Under the pieces are notes generated by a model. It was given only the letters and a program-made list of their open reading frames with translations. It did not search any database and was not told the origin of the DNA. Made by a program: the position numbers and the translations under genes. Shown in pieces: positions 1-13,955 of a stretch of DNA of 64,000 bases (position 1 is the first letter of the stretch; each line of letters opens with the position of its first letter). The stretch is from Epiperipatus broadwayi (Eukaryota > Onychophora > Udeonychophora > Euonychophora > Peripatidae), in the NCBI GenBank assembly GCA_028023455.1, contig JAQFVV010006641.1:124001-188000 (forward strand). The letters are read 5' to 3'.

Positions 1-895
1 GCTTTCTAATGAAATCTAAAGTTCAGTGTATACATTATACTTGTATTCAAATATTATTGATCTATTGAAAATTATATTATTAATTTCTGTGTTTATTTTT
101 ATTATAAGCTGAAGTAGATTTTGCAATTTCAGTCTGATTAATAAGTATAAAAAGTATTTATTCTTTATAAATAAAAGAATATGTTTGTCCAAAATCACAT
201 TTAGTAATCAATAAACAATCAACAATTTGTCCACATTGTATTTATGTTCAAGAGGTGAATTAGCAACTTTATAAAGGAGTATTTAACTTTAAAGGAGAGA
301 CACTACTTGAAATTATTATTGTAATTCCAGAAAAAAATATTTCATATAAAATTAAAATAGACTCCAATCTTTTAATATTTAAAGTAAAGTTTGCTGATTA
401 TTACATTTAATCTGATATTAAGTCTGCTTCTTAATAAGAAGATAAGTAGCCTAGAAAACTAGAATAGAAATTCGTTGACATTTATTTTATATTAATTTTC
501 ATGTGATTTCCTAATATTAAAGTTAACTTTTCTAGAAGATGTTGCAATGTATAGCTATTCTATGAAATTCTATTCTCTATTCAGATAGTATAATAAAGAA
601 TTTTCTTAGATTCTTTGTTTTTTAACATAAGAATAAAATTTGTGTTACATAATTTTGGGTTTCTGAAAATTGTTGATACAGTACATTTTATGTGACATAA
701 ACTTTTTAATCATTCTATAAATAATCTTGTAAATGTTATAAAACAAGTTCAAAAAGTTTATATTTTGTCTTAATCATTCAATATACATTTAAAATAATAT
801 CCATAACATTTTATACTAATGATTTAAATTTACAATTACATAATTTCATATAGGCATTTTTTAAAAATTTTGTAGTTTTATTTTAGTGGATTGTT
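1..895. other. Unassigned AT-rich DNA
   Basis: No coding frame, RNA gene or repeat copy could be recognised here. The only long frame is a low-complexity Ile/Leu/Asn-rich minus-strand frame near the left edge, typical of chance translation of AT-rich DNA. Confidence 0.6.
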
Positions 896-994
896 ATATA
901 TATATATATATATATATATGATAAACAAAAATGCAAGATATAAAAGGTCGTTTGTATATATATATATATATATATATATATACAAACGACCTTC
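896..994. repeat. Two (TA)n tracts; the second is the core of a perfect palindrome
   Basis: A short (TA)n at about 896-919 is followed by a 50-bp palindrome at 944-993. Its arm AAGGTCGTTTGTA is repeated exactly in inverse orientation on the far side of a (TA)n core. The arms are not simple sequence, so this is a true hairpin and not only alternating TA. Confidence 0.85.
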
Positions 995-1261
995 TTAAAC
1001 CCTTGGTGATTAATCAACATGTATGCTTTATAAGTGGAAAATAAAACTAGTTGTTCAAAGAAAAATGCCTATAGTCATCAAAGTAAAAACATTAGAGAAG
1101 AATATCTCATTCAAGACAAATAAGAGTGAAAATAAAAATGGATAGATTTGCATTTGACATAATAAGAGATTTTAAATTATAAATTCCAGAAATAGATTTA
1201 AATTTATTTGATTCTTCAATAATATTTTCATTCTTTAGTCAGAGAGTTATACCAACATTAA

Positions 1262-1477
1262 CTTAAGATTTTTAAAAGTCAATATCTACTAGCTATTCAA
1301 TTCAACAAACTCAAGGATTCTGATCCACTATGTGTACAGAGGCAACTATGTGCAAAGTTACCTTGTGAAAAGAGATTCATCACTCATGAATCTGTAACTG
1401 ACAAAACTGAATTTGACTCTAAACAACATCTATTTATATTTTCTGAAGATAAGAGTAACTTTACTACATGGATATGA
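1262..1477 (+). pseudogene. Unrecognised coding-like remnant
   Basis: A frame with no ATG stays open for 71 codons between a TAA at 1259 and a TGA at 1475. Its translation has mixed, non-low-complexity composition (for example DPLCVQRQLCAKLPCEKRF), unlike the Ile/Asn/Lys-rich chance frames nearby. I do not recognise a family. It could be an exon, a decayed transposon fragment or chance. Confidence is low because neither splice sites nor homology can be tested here. Confidence 0.2.
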
Positions 1478-2121
1478 AGATGTAAACTCACCAACTCAGG
1501 GTAGGCTAAATGTAAGAAAATTTTTTGCTTACCATCATGTATGTTCTAGAACATTTGAACACAATCAATTGGATCATGAACTGTAACAATAAGAACACAA
1601 ATAATCTTTTTAGGACATTTTCCTTTAATGATTCCTAATTTATCTAAGTATAACATCATACAATTAATTTTATATAGCTATGTTTTTTTTTATTTCTTTC
1701 CTTTGCCATAGGTTGATGGGGGTATAAATTCTTGATATACTACAAAAAAAAATATTATTAAATTAATTTTAAATTAAAATAAAATATAGGGTCAAGTATA
1801 AACTTGCTTGCAGATGAATTTTATCATCACCAGAGTTAGAGGTAAGACTTTATAATCTACCACATTAAATACCAACACTTGTATAGTTACACTCTTATTT
1901 GTTGTTTATTTATTGATACTAATCATTTCCTCACTTATGTGTCTTTTCAGTATATATGGTTAAAAACTGCTGGCGTGAATAATCTTTTCTATCATTATAG
2001 AAACAAATCATTATAGAAAAGGGAGATTCCAGATCACCATCATGTAGTTAATATGGATTAATCAATAAATATGTATGAGACAACAAATTATGATTTTACT
2101 AAAGTCTAAATTAGCAAGCAA

Positions 2122-2231
<110 letters not shown>

Positions 2232-2353
2232 TGCCCTTGTCCTCATGTGTAGCTCCACTACACATCAGGCCAATCACGTTGAGGGCCATAATCTAACCGC
2301 CCCGTTCCCTTGTCTCCACTTCCCCCAAAATAAATATAATATAGTGAAAATCA

Positions 2354-5300
2354 CCTAACCGGGTTCTAGCTCTAATAATTAGTGAAATATTCAATTAAAT
2401 GCTTTACTAGCTCAAGTTTCTTAAAATTAACTTAGGTTCTGTTTTAAACTAACTCAAATAAATATTCAGGAATTCATGAGACTAGAAGTGGAAATACGGG
2501 TGACAAGGTAGATTACATTGAGACAATATCCCACAGGATACCACCTCAATGGCATAAGAACACTATCCCCCCTTATACTGCTATTACACATAATAACTAC
2601 ATAGTATTCTTATGACTTCCGCAACTTCTAATCACTACGACTCATTTAACAATTAAAGTATTAATCTTTTATCTCTAATAATAATAATAGTAATCATCTA
2701 GCTCAAATGAAATAATCTCAGGTTCTTAAATTTATTCATATGTTAATAAACATATGGTAGCAAAATATGATAAGGGATTTTATGTCATAATCTACTACTC
2801 TGCAATTAGATTAATAATAAAACAATAATAATCACAATCTTCATTGCTTAATCCAACTAGTACAGCTTTTCTTTCATCGCAAATTTATAACCGTAATAAA
2901 TTAGTTAATAATCTAATATCCACTTTTTTATCTTTAAGTAATAAAATAAATTAATAAGTGGCAGTGTTTAGATAATCTGATACATAAAGCAAGTGGCAAC
3001 TAATAGCATATAATTTAGCAAAATATTATGATAATGGATTGATGACCAGTAACGCAATGCAATTTTATAATTATTTAATTATAAGAACATCAATAAATAT
3101 TTAAGATTAAACATATTTCTCTATTTATCTTTTGTGCAAACAATCATATACTTAGTTTAATGGTTGTGAACATACCCTGTGAATTCATGCAATGATGTAG
3201 AGAAAACAAAACTCAGACACAAGTTTTAATAAACAAATTTCAAAATTTTATTAACATCAATAAAAAATAAATAAAACAAACAAATCCATCTACATCTATT
3301 TACAAGGGATATCCTCATTTTTCTTTACACTACAATAGCTGAATTATACACATTTATATTTCTTTTATCATTAATTAAACTTATTATGCCTTTTAAAAGT
3401 TATTTATTTATTTCTCATTAGGTTTATCATATCACTTATTTTAACTATTTTATGGGTAACACCATTCTTTACCTTTTAATATTAAAGTTACTGTATTATA
3501 AATTATCTATGTGGATAAACATCATTTATAACATCATAATTTTACAATCAATATGGTTTTTAAAAGAAAATTACATTTTCTTGTAACATTATATATAAGT
3601 CACTCTGCATATTATTCAAATATTATTATTACTTTTAACGTTTGTTCTCCAATGCTCGTAAACTATAATACATTTATTCCATAAGCCATACTCATGTATA
3701 ATACCATAACATGGGTTTAATTATCACCTGTTACAGTTTCACATATACTATAATTATCAAATGTTATTGTATTTTTCTAAATATGCAATACTTATATTTT
3801 TTTTTAATATAATTAATAATAAGAAAACGTGAAATTATATTTAATATTTGTGTATATTTCTATTTGGATATATTTTTATAAAATTATAGTTCCTTTCTTA
3901 ACAGGAATTAAAATAATTCTGTAACTCCTTCCCTTCTTAGGATATCTGCATCTTTCTTTCAATAATCATAATCTACTCTTCGTTAATACTTAACTATTCT
4001 TATTCCAAATAATAGCATGACATACATTCTAAAATATCTATTGTTTCCCTTTTAATAGACTTATCACATAACGATGTAGTTGCAAGAAATACAGATAAAG
4101 ATAGCGAAAGATGTATAGGATATCAGGAAGATAGATAGATAACTTATCCGCAATATACTTCAAAAATGTATGGAACAGTGTGAATAGGTCCAACATTCAT
4201 TGTCTAATAAACTTGGTGATAAGCATGATGTGGCAGCTATTTACTCAGCTTTACCAAACATCTAGTACAACTCACAAGAAATATATAAAATACCACTGTC
4301 CAAGACAACATGGGTACCAGTTGTAGGGCTTTGTTAACTACGCTGATTAACATCTAAAACTACCTATTATTTCATTCCCTGTAGCATCCTAGTTTTTAAT
4401 ACATCCTCTTGGTTTCCGAATCACCACGTACTACCAAGTCACTACCCAAACTATCTCTCGAGATTTTTACTGTATCCAACATCGATAAAATACTCACTAC
4501 TTTTTTACAAACAATAAACAAAATTCGCTAATATAAAAAACATTTCCCTATTCCATAAGAACAATTTGTCTTGCTTTATTACACTGTAGGTTCAACATCT
4601 ACATTTTGTTAAAATAACATTTAAATATCCCAATCAGAAAATTAACAAAAAATATCACATAACCATCATTTATATTGAACTATATTAATAACACATAAAA
4701 TGATTATCGTATGCATATCTTTAAAAATCTAATCACATCTCAAAGTGTTTTAGAGTGTTGTTTTCAAAAATGTGTTTTATAACAATAATAACAATAAAAC
4801 TTTTGCGCTACATTCATTCGAGTCTCAGCTGATCTAAATAAATAAAACATACATTATATATCATTAATAATTATAAATGTTACCAAAACAATCTTTATCT
4901 TCCTATCAGAGTTCGTAGTAGGTTTCTTTATCTTCGAGCATCACAAATATACAAATTTCCACATACATACAATTTTATTTTAAAATTCAAAATCAAAACA
5001 TATTATTTCATATAATGTTATATCACGAATTAATGTATTTTGTTTTCCCTATCGCTATCTAAAACTTAATGTTTAAGTTAGATTAGTAAAGAAAATAATT
5101 CAAACCATAATCACATATTTTTCTGACGGTAAATCTTGGTTAGTCCCATAAATACTTATTATTTCTTCTTTTGTACGAATGTTCTCCTTTCTGCTTATTA
5201 AAGTTTTAAATAAATTAGTTCATTTAATAAACTGTTTAGACAATCTTTAGTTTTAGTGTTTAATCCAATATTATTAGAAAACATTTTATTTAGTTATCCC

Positions 5301-6684
5301 ACGAAGCTTTTAAATGTTCTGGCGAATATTACCTCGGCGCGTTGATGCATCTTTATTTCTAGTTAAACTACAATTATTTAATAATTACGGTACCAATTGC
5401 GTTTTCCATGGATCCAATATTTTATATTTCTCTTCTGTAAAATTTTTTTTTTCTTTAGGCAAGTGTTTTCCTTGGTAAACTTCACTTTCATTCATTATTA
5501 TTTTATATACACTACTTTCGATCCTTAACCATTTTCTAGAGTATTTTCTCAAGTCATCTTAAAGAAAGCAATTCAAACTATTTCAATATTAAAATTCCTA
5601 TTGTCCATTTATTCTTATATGAATAATACTTATTTTTATTTTCCATTATCTTCATTAACTCTGCGCACAATGTCCTTTCATTGATTTTATACGCACGAAA
5701 GCAGCTTTCATAGTGATACGCTATATAAACTATATCAACGAATAATATTAACATATTTGGAACATTATAAAATTTACAACTTGGTTTTAAGAATCTATCC
5801 ATTTTCTATTGAAAACTCCGATTATATTTCGATAGAATCCACTGGCAGGTTACTGTAAAGTTAGTGAAACATTACTATGAAAAACTTTTTTTTTTTTAAA
5901 ACATATTATTCTAAGATTCTCTTCGAATGATTTTTAAATTGTCAGTTGGTTTCTTTCAAAGATATTATTTAAAATTATAATAAAATTGACTAATAAATTG
6001 AAGAAAAAAAAATTTTTAGAGAGCTTAAAATTTTACCTCTGCTCTGGAGTCAACACATTTTTGTTGTCCTCCGTTTATACAATTAGTTGGCGCGATTTTG
6101 GTTGTCTGCCAAGATCTATTTTTTATTGGTCAATCCCTACTTGGATTTATAAACAATTTCTAAAGTTATAAAATCATGGCGTAATAGACTTAAATGTTAA
6201 CTAATTATTATTTTTAAATCAATTATTATCTATTACAATTTAACTACCTTTAAAACAATTTTGAAACAATAATTAATAAAGGTGTATACTACTTATTTTT
6301 ATTATGATGTGTGACAATTCCATCCACTTCTATAATATACTATTTAAATATTTTAATTATTAGTATTAATTTAAACCGGTGCTTATACATAGAATATTCC
6401 AGACAGTCACGTAGTCATTTCCGGTGTTTAGTCTAATTTTATCTGTCTTAATAAATTTGCTACTTATATTATATAAAATAATTATATAAAATTTTGAAAA
6501 ACAATTTAGAAAAATATAGAATTAGATACAATTCTCACCATCACAATACTTATTATTAAATATATCATATTAATCTTTTACTGCTTAATATAGTCTATAA
6601 TTTTAAATACTATATAATATTAATTTTAAAATTTTTTAGTAATTGACCATTTATAACCATCATTGACCTATAGAAAAGGGCACA
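2354..6684 (+). mobile_element. Family A copy A1: long non-coding LTR-like repeat
   Basis: The sequence aligns by eye, block after block in the same order and orientation, with 33.9-37.7 kb (A3) and partly with 30.9-32.3 kb (A2). Shared blocks include the segment around 2515-2567 (ACATTGAG, then CAATATCCCACAGGATA, then CAATGGCATAAGAA), a TGATAAGGGATTT block near 2770, a GTGGCAACTAATA block near 2990, the TTTATTAA block near 3225-3255, and a block near 4230-4420 containing TGTAGGGCTTTGTTA and CCTCTTGGTTTCC. The left end reads CCTAACCGGGTTCTAG, a plausible decay of TGTAACCGGG. The right end is placed at GGGCACA before a (TA)n. No reverse transcriptase or transposase frame was found, so it is either a solo long terminal repeat or a non-autonomous element. 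Both ends are uncertain. Confidence 0.5.
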
Positions 6685-6756
6685 ATATATATATATATAT
6701 ATATATATATACAACCATATAAATATCTATATATATATATTATAAACTTGTATATA

Positions 6757-6789
<33 letters not shown>

Positions 6790-6800
6790 CAAGTTTTAAA
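6684..6800. repeat. Two (TA)n tracts with an inverted-repeat flank
   Basis: (TA)n tracts occur at about 6684-6711 and 6758-6788. The second is bracketed by AACTTGTATAT and ATATAACAAGTT, giving a hairpin with a (TA)n core. This tract abuts the proposed right end of A1. Confidence 0.75.
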
Positions 6801-7535
6801 TTATTTTGTTAGTATTGATATTAAAAGATTACTCTTTTAGGGGAAAAGAGGGATTCAATTAATAAATATCCACTGTATTGATCAAAAAATGGTCACAGAT
6901 ATCTAAACAAATTAATTGTTTTTGTTATAAGAAAAAATTGTAATAATTGTAAATACATTTGTTAAATATATGATTTAAAATTAAATATTGTCATTTGCAT
7001 TTTCTTTATTCATTTATGAATTTGTGACATTTCTCTTAATATAGTAACATGAACATTCCCTGAAGTAAAATATTATGTGTATTCTTTCTAAAGTCTAATT
7101 CTGGGATAAATGGAATTTAAGGATGGAGAAAAGAGATGAGTAAACATGGATATATTTGATATATGTTCATATTCTAGTACATCACTTTTTAGAAGTGAGA
7201 TCAGGGTGGATATGATTCTAGAAGTTTACGAATCCTATATACTCTTATCCACTCTGATGGCCTATCAAGTCTCCTATTACACAGAACCAGGACCTATTCT
7301 GTTACAATATATAGACATATGTAAAAACATAAAACCAAAACAATAAAAAAAAGATCAATTATAATATTTAAAACATGTATTTTCATTAAAAAAAACATAT
7401 AAAACATATTTGAGATTTATTCATTTTATTCACATTTTGACTAAATCACTTCTGCAATCAAACAATTGTAGATTTCTCTCAAATTATATTTGAGATGCTG
7501 AAAATAGACGACGTTATACATATATAAGCCTACAA

Positions 7536-7571
<36 letters not shown>

Positions 7572-8455
7572 TGTGGATTCATATATATATAACATTCAAG
7601 CTTAATATTCATAACACTGTACAATATTTTAAAATATTCTCTAACCTAGCATAAAACAATAATTAATTAAAATAGAACAGTTGCCAATTCTCATATCTCA
7701 TTTATTAATACAGCAGTCTGTCTAAATCACTTTGGTTAGAAAAAATTAATATTTAAACCAATCATGCATATATATCTAAATATGTTTCAAATTGATTTCT
7801 TACAATAGTTGACATGACTGTGGTTTTTTTTTCAATTTAGACATTGTCAACAATGATTCAAACAAATGAAAATGTGAAAATAGAATTCCTCCAATGATTA
7901 CATATATATATATAGGTTGGGTTTTAGAGTTTATTTTTTGGTTAATCTGGTTTAGTTGTGAATTTGGAGTAATTTTTATTGAAGTAAGATGATTTTTAAT
8001 TTATTTTTAAATGTTGTTTCATAGATAGTGTTGTTGGAGTAATTTAATATTTAGTTATTCTGGTATTTTATATTTAAATTTTAGTTAGTCATTTCAAGTG
8101 GTTTTATTTATTATATACTTATGTTTTGAAGTTTTCAGAGTAAAAAATATAGATGCATCAAGTTTAAAAACATCAACAGATTCGCAGCTTATAAGTAAGA
8201 AGTGTTCACTTTTTACCTATGCTGCTTTATTCAAATTTGTCTTACAGGTAATCTGATGGATAATATAATGGTTGGTAATATTTTATATATGTATACACAT
8301 AAATAAACGTAAAAAAATATGGTAGAGAAGATAATAACATAGTTCTTTTTATTAAAATAAAAAGTAATACATTTGTATTTTTGTGAACACAATGCTCAAA
8401 ATATCTATGGAAATACAGGTCTAATAACTTATAACTTGATATTTTTATTGTACTA
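6800..8455. other. Unassigned AT-rich DNA with a (CA)n(TA)n microsatellite
   Basis: A compound (CA)n(TA)n tract lies at about 7537-7571 and a short (TA)n at 7903-7913. A 66-codon plus-strand frame at 7146-7346 has mixed composition but no recognisable domain, and I treat it as chance. Confidence 0.55.
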
Positions 8456-8457
8456 TG

Positions 8458-8640
8458 TTTGTTTATCTATCCCTCTGTCTATCTATCTATCTGTCTACCT
8501 ATTTTTCTATCTAACTGTTTTTACATTTGCCTAATTATCGTTCTAGCAATCTATATACATATCTGTTTGTCAGACTGTCTGCATGTCTTCACATCAATTC
8601 ATCTATCTATCTATCTTGTTATCTATGTTTATATATGTAT
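8458..8640 (+). repeat. Interrupted (CTAT)n/(CTGT)n tetranucleotide repeat
   Basis: Runs of TCTATCTATCTATCTGTCTACC type recur through this stretch with point interruptions. This is a degenerate tetranucleotide microsatellite. The Leu/Ser/Ile-rich frame across it is a translation of the repeat and not a gene. Confidence 0.85.
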
Positions 8641-8973
8641 ATGTGCAAAGAAAACGGCAAAACAGATTTTGATTATAGCTGTATAAAACTCTTGTTTCTT
8701 TTTTGACAAAAGTGAAGGAGAATTCATAGTTTATCACATTGTGAAAATTTGATTTTCTAATTTTGTTTTATTCTAATAGTAACTAAAAATATTAGTAATT
8801 CATTTTTTCAATTAAAATTGAACAGTTAACTAGATAATAATATTGTCTTTCTGGAAAAAAAATAAACATCTAAACCTGACTAGAAATGGAAAAGAAATTT
8901 CTCATGTTTTATTAGACTCAGTTTGGAAATAATGTGATGTGCAAATGTTTTATTATTAAACACAATGACTCTT

Positions 8974-8976
<3 letters not shown>

Positions 8977-9059
<83 letters not shown>
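8977..9059. repeat. (TA)n microsatellite with a TG-rich 3' flank
   Basis: A (TA)n of about 83 bp is followed by a CGTGTCTGTATTTGTGTATG-type decayed TG tract. Tyr-Ile frames appear on both strands and are artefacts of the repeat. Confidence 0.96.
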
Positions 9060-9060
<1 letters not shown>

Positions 9061-9599
9061 GTGTCTGTATTTGTGTATGTGTGTTCATACGAATGTTTCC
9101 ATGGGTTGAACCCACAAGATTTGTTTATATATATACAATCATTATTTTAGTTACTTTTGTAATTAAATACATTTTCACTATTTTAATGAACAGATCTCTG
9201 GAAAGATCTCTAAATCACATCTTTGGTCTTATCTTAAATAAACTGTAAAATAAAAGTTTACAAAACTAAATAATATATGGGATTTCAAATCTTTAGCATA
9301 TTGTTTATTGATAATGGAAATACTGGATTCATTTTGATGTTATAGTTCTTCTTATTGAAGGTTTGAATGCTTTTTAAATTTGATCACTGAAATTTTGCTA
9401 TAAATACTGAAAGTATTAAACAGAGATATAATAAGTCTATTAACTTTAAATAAAAATATTTTACAAATTAGTTGTTGGAACCTCTTCATTATTATGGAGT
9501 TGTTTATACAATATCCTATATCAAACAATACTAAGATATATATATATTTAAAACTATACGTTAATATCACAAAAAATAATAACACATTTGGTAAAAAAG

Positions 9600-9738
9600 T
9601 TTATAAGTATCATATTTATTTATTATTTTAAACAATGTATATACAGCTTTTTTTGCTTTTTAAAATAAGTTTATAAGTATCATATTTATTTATTATTTGA
9701 ACTATGTTTATACAGCTTTTCTTGCTTTTTAAAATATA
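9600..9738. repeat. Tandem duplication, unit about 69 bp, two copies
   Basis: Two adjacent copies begin GTTTATAAGTATCATATTTA and end TTTTGCTTTTTAAAATA or a near match. They differ at a few positions only, so the duplication is relatively recent. No coding content is visible. Confidence 0.85.
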
Positions 9739-12389
9739 TAATTAAATAGAAACATCCAAGAATGTTGCTTACTTTGTAGTTTTGATTGATTAATCATCTT
9801 TTGAACTTTGTGAACATTTCTGAAGTTCTTGCGAGAAAGGAAACTTGAGTCTAGAGGGAGATACTTTCAATTAGTAGACAAAGAAAGAAATACATTTTAA
9901 AACACTTGAGGCATAATAAATGTTCATAAGATAATGTAAAAAATTAAAAATAAATCAGAATTTGAAAAACTAATTTAATTCATATAATTGACTTTATTTT
10001 ATTTATGAAACAACTGAAATATATGTATATTTTGTTGAACATTATTTCTGTTAAATATGTAAAGAAATTTTTAAAAAAAATACATATTATTTGCAAAATG
10101 AATGTTATGAAGGGCAATATCGATTAAATATGCATTAATAGAAGTGAAGTTTATATAAAAAGACTTGTAGAGAATTTAAATAAATTTATATTAATGAATT
10201 GCAATAAGAACTAATATGATTCTTCTTATGTAAGTAATAATTTATATACATATATTTAAGAATATATATTTTTTAATTGTTTCAATAAAAATATACTATA
10301 AATTTTGAATAACATTAACCATTGCAGATTGTATATAAATTACATATAGTACTAGCAATCTAGTTCTAATTTTGCAATAAGTTTAATTTTATCAGTTTAT
10401 AAAAATATCTCACTTCAGAGCAAACACCTTTCATCATGCCTCTCACCAAGATTAGCAACTGCCATCTAGTGGGTTTTAATATTTTCTTTCATTACTGTTA
10501 TATTTTCTTGCTAAAAGTAATTAGATATTCATTTTTACATTTATTATTATATCAATAGCTGAGCTAAAGATGAGCTGACTTTTTGAGAAAAAAAACATTT
10601 AACATTGATTGGAATGTGAAAAAAATATTGTCATTACCCAACCTGACTTCAAATTCAAATCATGAAAATTCAATATCATCATAATATATCTAATATATAC
10701 TATAATATCATCGAATATATATCTTTATTTATAAACAATGATAATCAATTATAACAATTAAAAATAAAAATTTCTAAATTCTTATTTTTTTTTCTTAGTT
10801 TACTCATCTGTGCTAATATTATGTAAAAAAAAAAAAAACAACAACACTATAAATGATTGTTTTAAGCTAATATAATTATTTTAGACCATAAACTGGACAT
10901 ACACAATTATTTCTATTGGTATTAAAAGGCCTTAATAATTTTAAAATGAAAATCATTAATGATTTTGGAAAAAAATTGAATTTTTTCACAAATGAATACA
11001 AGTGATAAATTAATTCAGATCAAAATTATTTGATATTAAAATAAATTTAAGTGCACTAAGGTTATAAACCATGGGACATGATTTTATGAATGATAATGAT
11101 TGAAAAATATATTTATGATATGAAAATAAATATAACATCTTTAAGATCATTCCATCTGATAAATGTTATTGGCAAAAGGTAATTTAGTTATAGAAGTTTG
11201 TAAAATTATTATAAAAGTATGTTATTAGAAAACCTATATGAATACATGTTTTATTTGCATTAATTAGATAATATTAATTTAAATAACAGTTAGAAAAAAA
11301 TGCAGTAAAATAATAAAATTTATATTTAATAATGACACCAATAATTTTATTTTATTGTTTCCAGTGGAGTAGAAATTAATGTTTTTTTTCTTTACTAATT
11401 TTGGCGAGCTGATATATTTTTTTGGTCAAGTTATCATCATTAATAATTTGTAGATAGCACTTTATTAACCAGTGATGTATTAGACTGACAGGCATAGGAA
11501 TTGAACATTTCTGAATGGAGAATAAAATTGACTTCAATTTTGAAATATTAAATTATCTTTATTTGGTGCCAAATTGTTTTTCAGTTCATAAATTTAGTAT
11601 TGCAATAGATCATAATAATTAAAAATTAGTATATTTACCATTCTGTTTTATTTTAACTGTACAATATTTTTTTTGCTAATAGATTATGAAAAAATATATA
11701 AAATACATGCGACAAAAAAAATGTAAATTTGCATATTATATAATTATAAAATTTAATCGTTTAAGAAAATTTCAGATATAAAATATTTAATATTTTATAA
11801 ATAAGATATATTTATTTTAATATGTAGGAATTATTTTGTTTGTTTATATTTTCTAAAGGTTTTAGTAAGATTTTGCTTATTTTTCTTTTTAATCGATGTT
11901 TTTTAAAAGTAATATAAAACTCAATTTATTTATGTTTTTAAAGTAATATAAAACTGATCTTTATTTATTTTTTTTATATATAAAGTCAAAATCATTGACT
12001 TTTTAAAATTCAATAATGTACTTGTATGTGTGTGTCTGTATATGCGCGTGAAGTGTTTTTGTAATATTTTTCATATGCTGTATAAGAATAGACAAGACAC
12101 CATTTACATCTATAAAAGAAATTCAATAAATATGCATTTTAAATATTACTTGTTTGAACATGCTACTAACGCGCTTTTTGTTGTGTTTTAATAACCTTTT
12201 AATTATTTCCAATAAAATTGTGAGTTGGTTTAAATGAAAAAACACGAATATAAGTTTAGATAAATAATAAATTTTAGCCTTACATTTTCCTGTGGTTTTG
12301 TCAATAATTCTTGCAAAAAAAATATATTAGTTTAAACCACTAAACATCACATGATCACTATTTATTATGCTTGCTCATAACTGTTATTA
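9739..12389. other. Unassigned AT-rich DNA
   Basis: About 2.6 kb without a recognisable gene, RNA or repeat copy. It contains homopolymer A/T runs, for example at 10826-10838, but no organised structure that I could see on either strand. Confidence 0.55.
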
Positions 12390-12537
12390 AAACAGGCAAA
12401 ACTCAGTGCAAGGCAGACTAACCAATGGATGTTGGATGAGTTGCAAATAGGGATTTTATGCACAAGCCTTCTGGCATCCATTGATTACTATTGCTTGCAC
12501 TGAGTGGCACTAATGTATGGAGAGTTTTTGCCTGTTT
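12390..12537. mobile_element. Foldback/MITE-like inverted repeat, about 148 bp
   Basis: The outer arms are AAACAGGCAAAACTC and its inverse GAGTTTTTGCCTGTTT. Further inside, AGTGCAAG pairs with CTTGCACT and AACCAATGGATG pairs with CATCCATTGATT. The arms extend discontinuously for about 60 bp, so the whole segment can form an imperfect hairpin. It is non-coding. The superfamily is not assignable and no clear target duplication was seen. Confidence 0.6.
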
Positions 12538-13254
12538 CAATTATTAGTTTAGTATCAAAATGCTATAAACACCTTAATTACTAACAAGAAGCTTGTAGAG
12601 ATTTAATACAGGAGATAGATTCACTATTGCCTTCATAAATACATTTAACTCTTCCTTTATAGTCATAGATTTGATTGACATTAACTATATGGTTCCCTTT
12701 GTGTGTCGATTCTCATCTGCTTAGATAATAGACTGCTAAATATCATTTACAAGCAGTTAAATATATTGATCACATCCTTACTCTTACTCTGTTGATGATA
12801 TTCCATATTTGGTGTGATATAGACCTTCAACTAAGATTATGTTGATCCATCTATAAACTATTTCTTATATATAGCTATTATCAATCTTATACTTAAAGAA
12901 ACCCTGAAAAAAATTATAACTTTTTCTAATTAAAAATCTATGCAGATATATATATTCTACTTAATAATTTTTCTGCAATTAAACAAATTTTTAACCATAT
13001 AAAAAGCAATCATTGTTGTTCAATTACAAAATCTATTTAATAAAAAGGAAAAATTAACTTTTATTTATTTAAACAATATATATTATGTACTTGAAATGCC
13101 TCATAGCCATATTGTTTCAGTCATACCCTATTTTTAAATAAAGAATAGCCTGAACTTTTGCACCCAATTAAAAAATAATTATAGCTGTATAGGTCATTTT
13201 AAAATTTTATATAGAATTCAATTAGCATTATGCATATATATATATATATATATA

Positions 13255-13859
13255 TGACAATAGATGGTGTTCTACCAAAAACACCGTCAAGCATAGTTTG
13301 TTTACATAAACATCAGAGCAAGCATTCACTATCTCTAACTTTAATTTCAACCTTCAGATCATGATTTCAAGCTATTTGCTATTGTCAGTGAAGGACAGGA
13401 ATAAGAAAATAGATCTAAACACAAACTCTGAGCATTTATGAAACAGTTTCTATTCAGCTTGCAAGAGTGAATGTTTTAGACACGTAATGTCTTCAAACTC
13501 AGCATAGAAAGCCAGATAGCTACATAGGTCTGATCTTAGTTCAGAATCAACACATAGCAGAAGCCTCTGTAATATATATCATTGCAAGACAGACCTCAAA
13601 GATACATTTATGAAAAACACAAGTTAAAACTTGTTAACCCATGTATTTATGACAATAGATGGTGTTCTACCAAAAACACCGTCAAGCGTAGTTTGTTTAC
13701 ATAACTGTCAGAGCAAGCATTCACTATCTCTAACTTTAATTTCCACCTTCAGGTCACGATTTCATGCTTTTTGCTATCGTCAGTGAAGGACAGGAATAAG
13801 AAAATAAAACTAAACACAAACTCTAAGCGTTTATGAAACAGTTTATATTCAGCTTGCAA

Positions 13860-13893
<34 letters not shown>

Positions 13894-13915
13894 TTAAACA
13901 TATTTATATTCAGCT

Positions 13916-13955
<40 letters not shown>

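Noticed and set aside
8459-8686. 75-codon Ser/Leu/Ile-rich frame resembling a membrane protein
   Set aside because: It is a translation of the degenerate CTAT/CTGT microsatellite.
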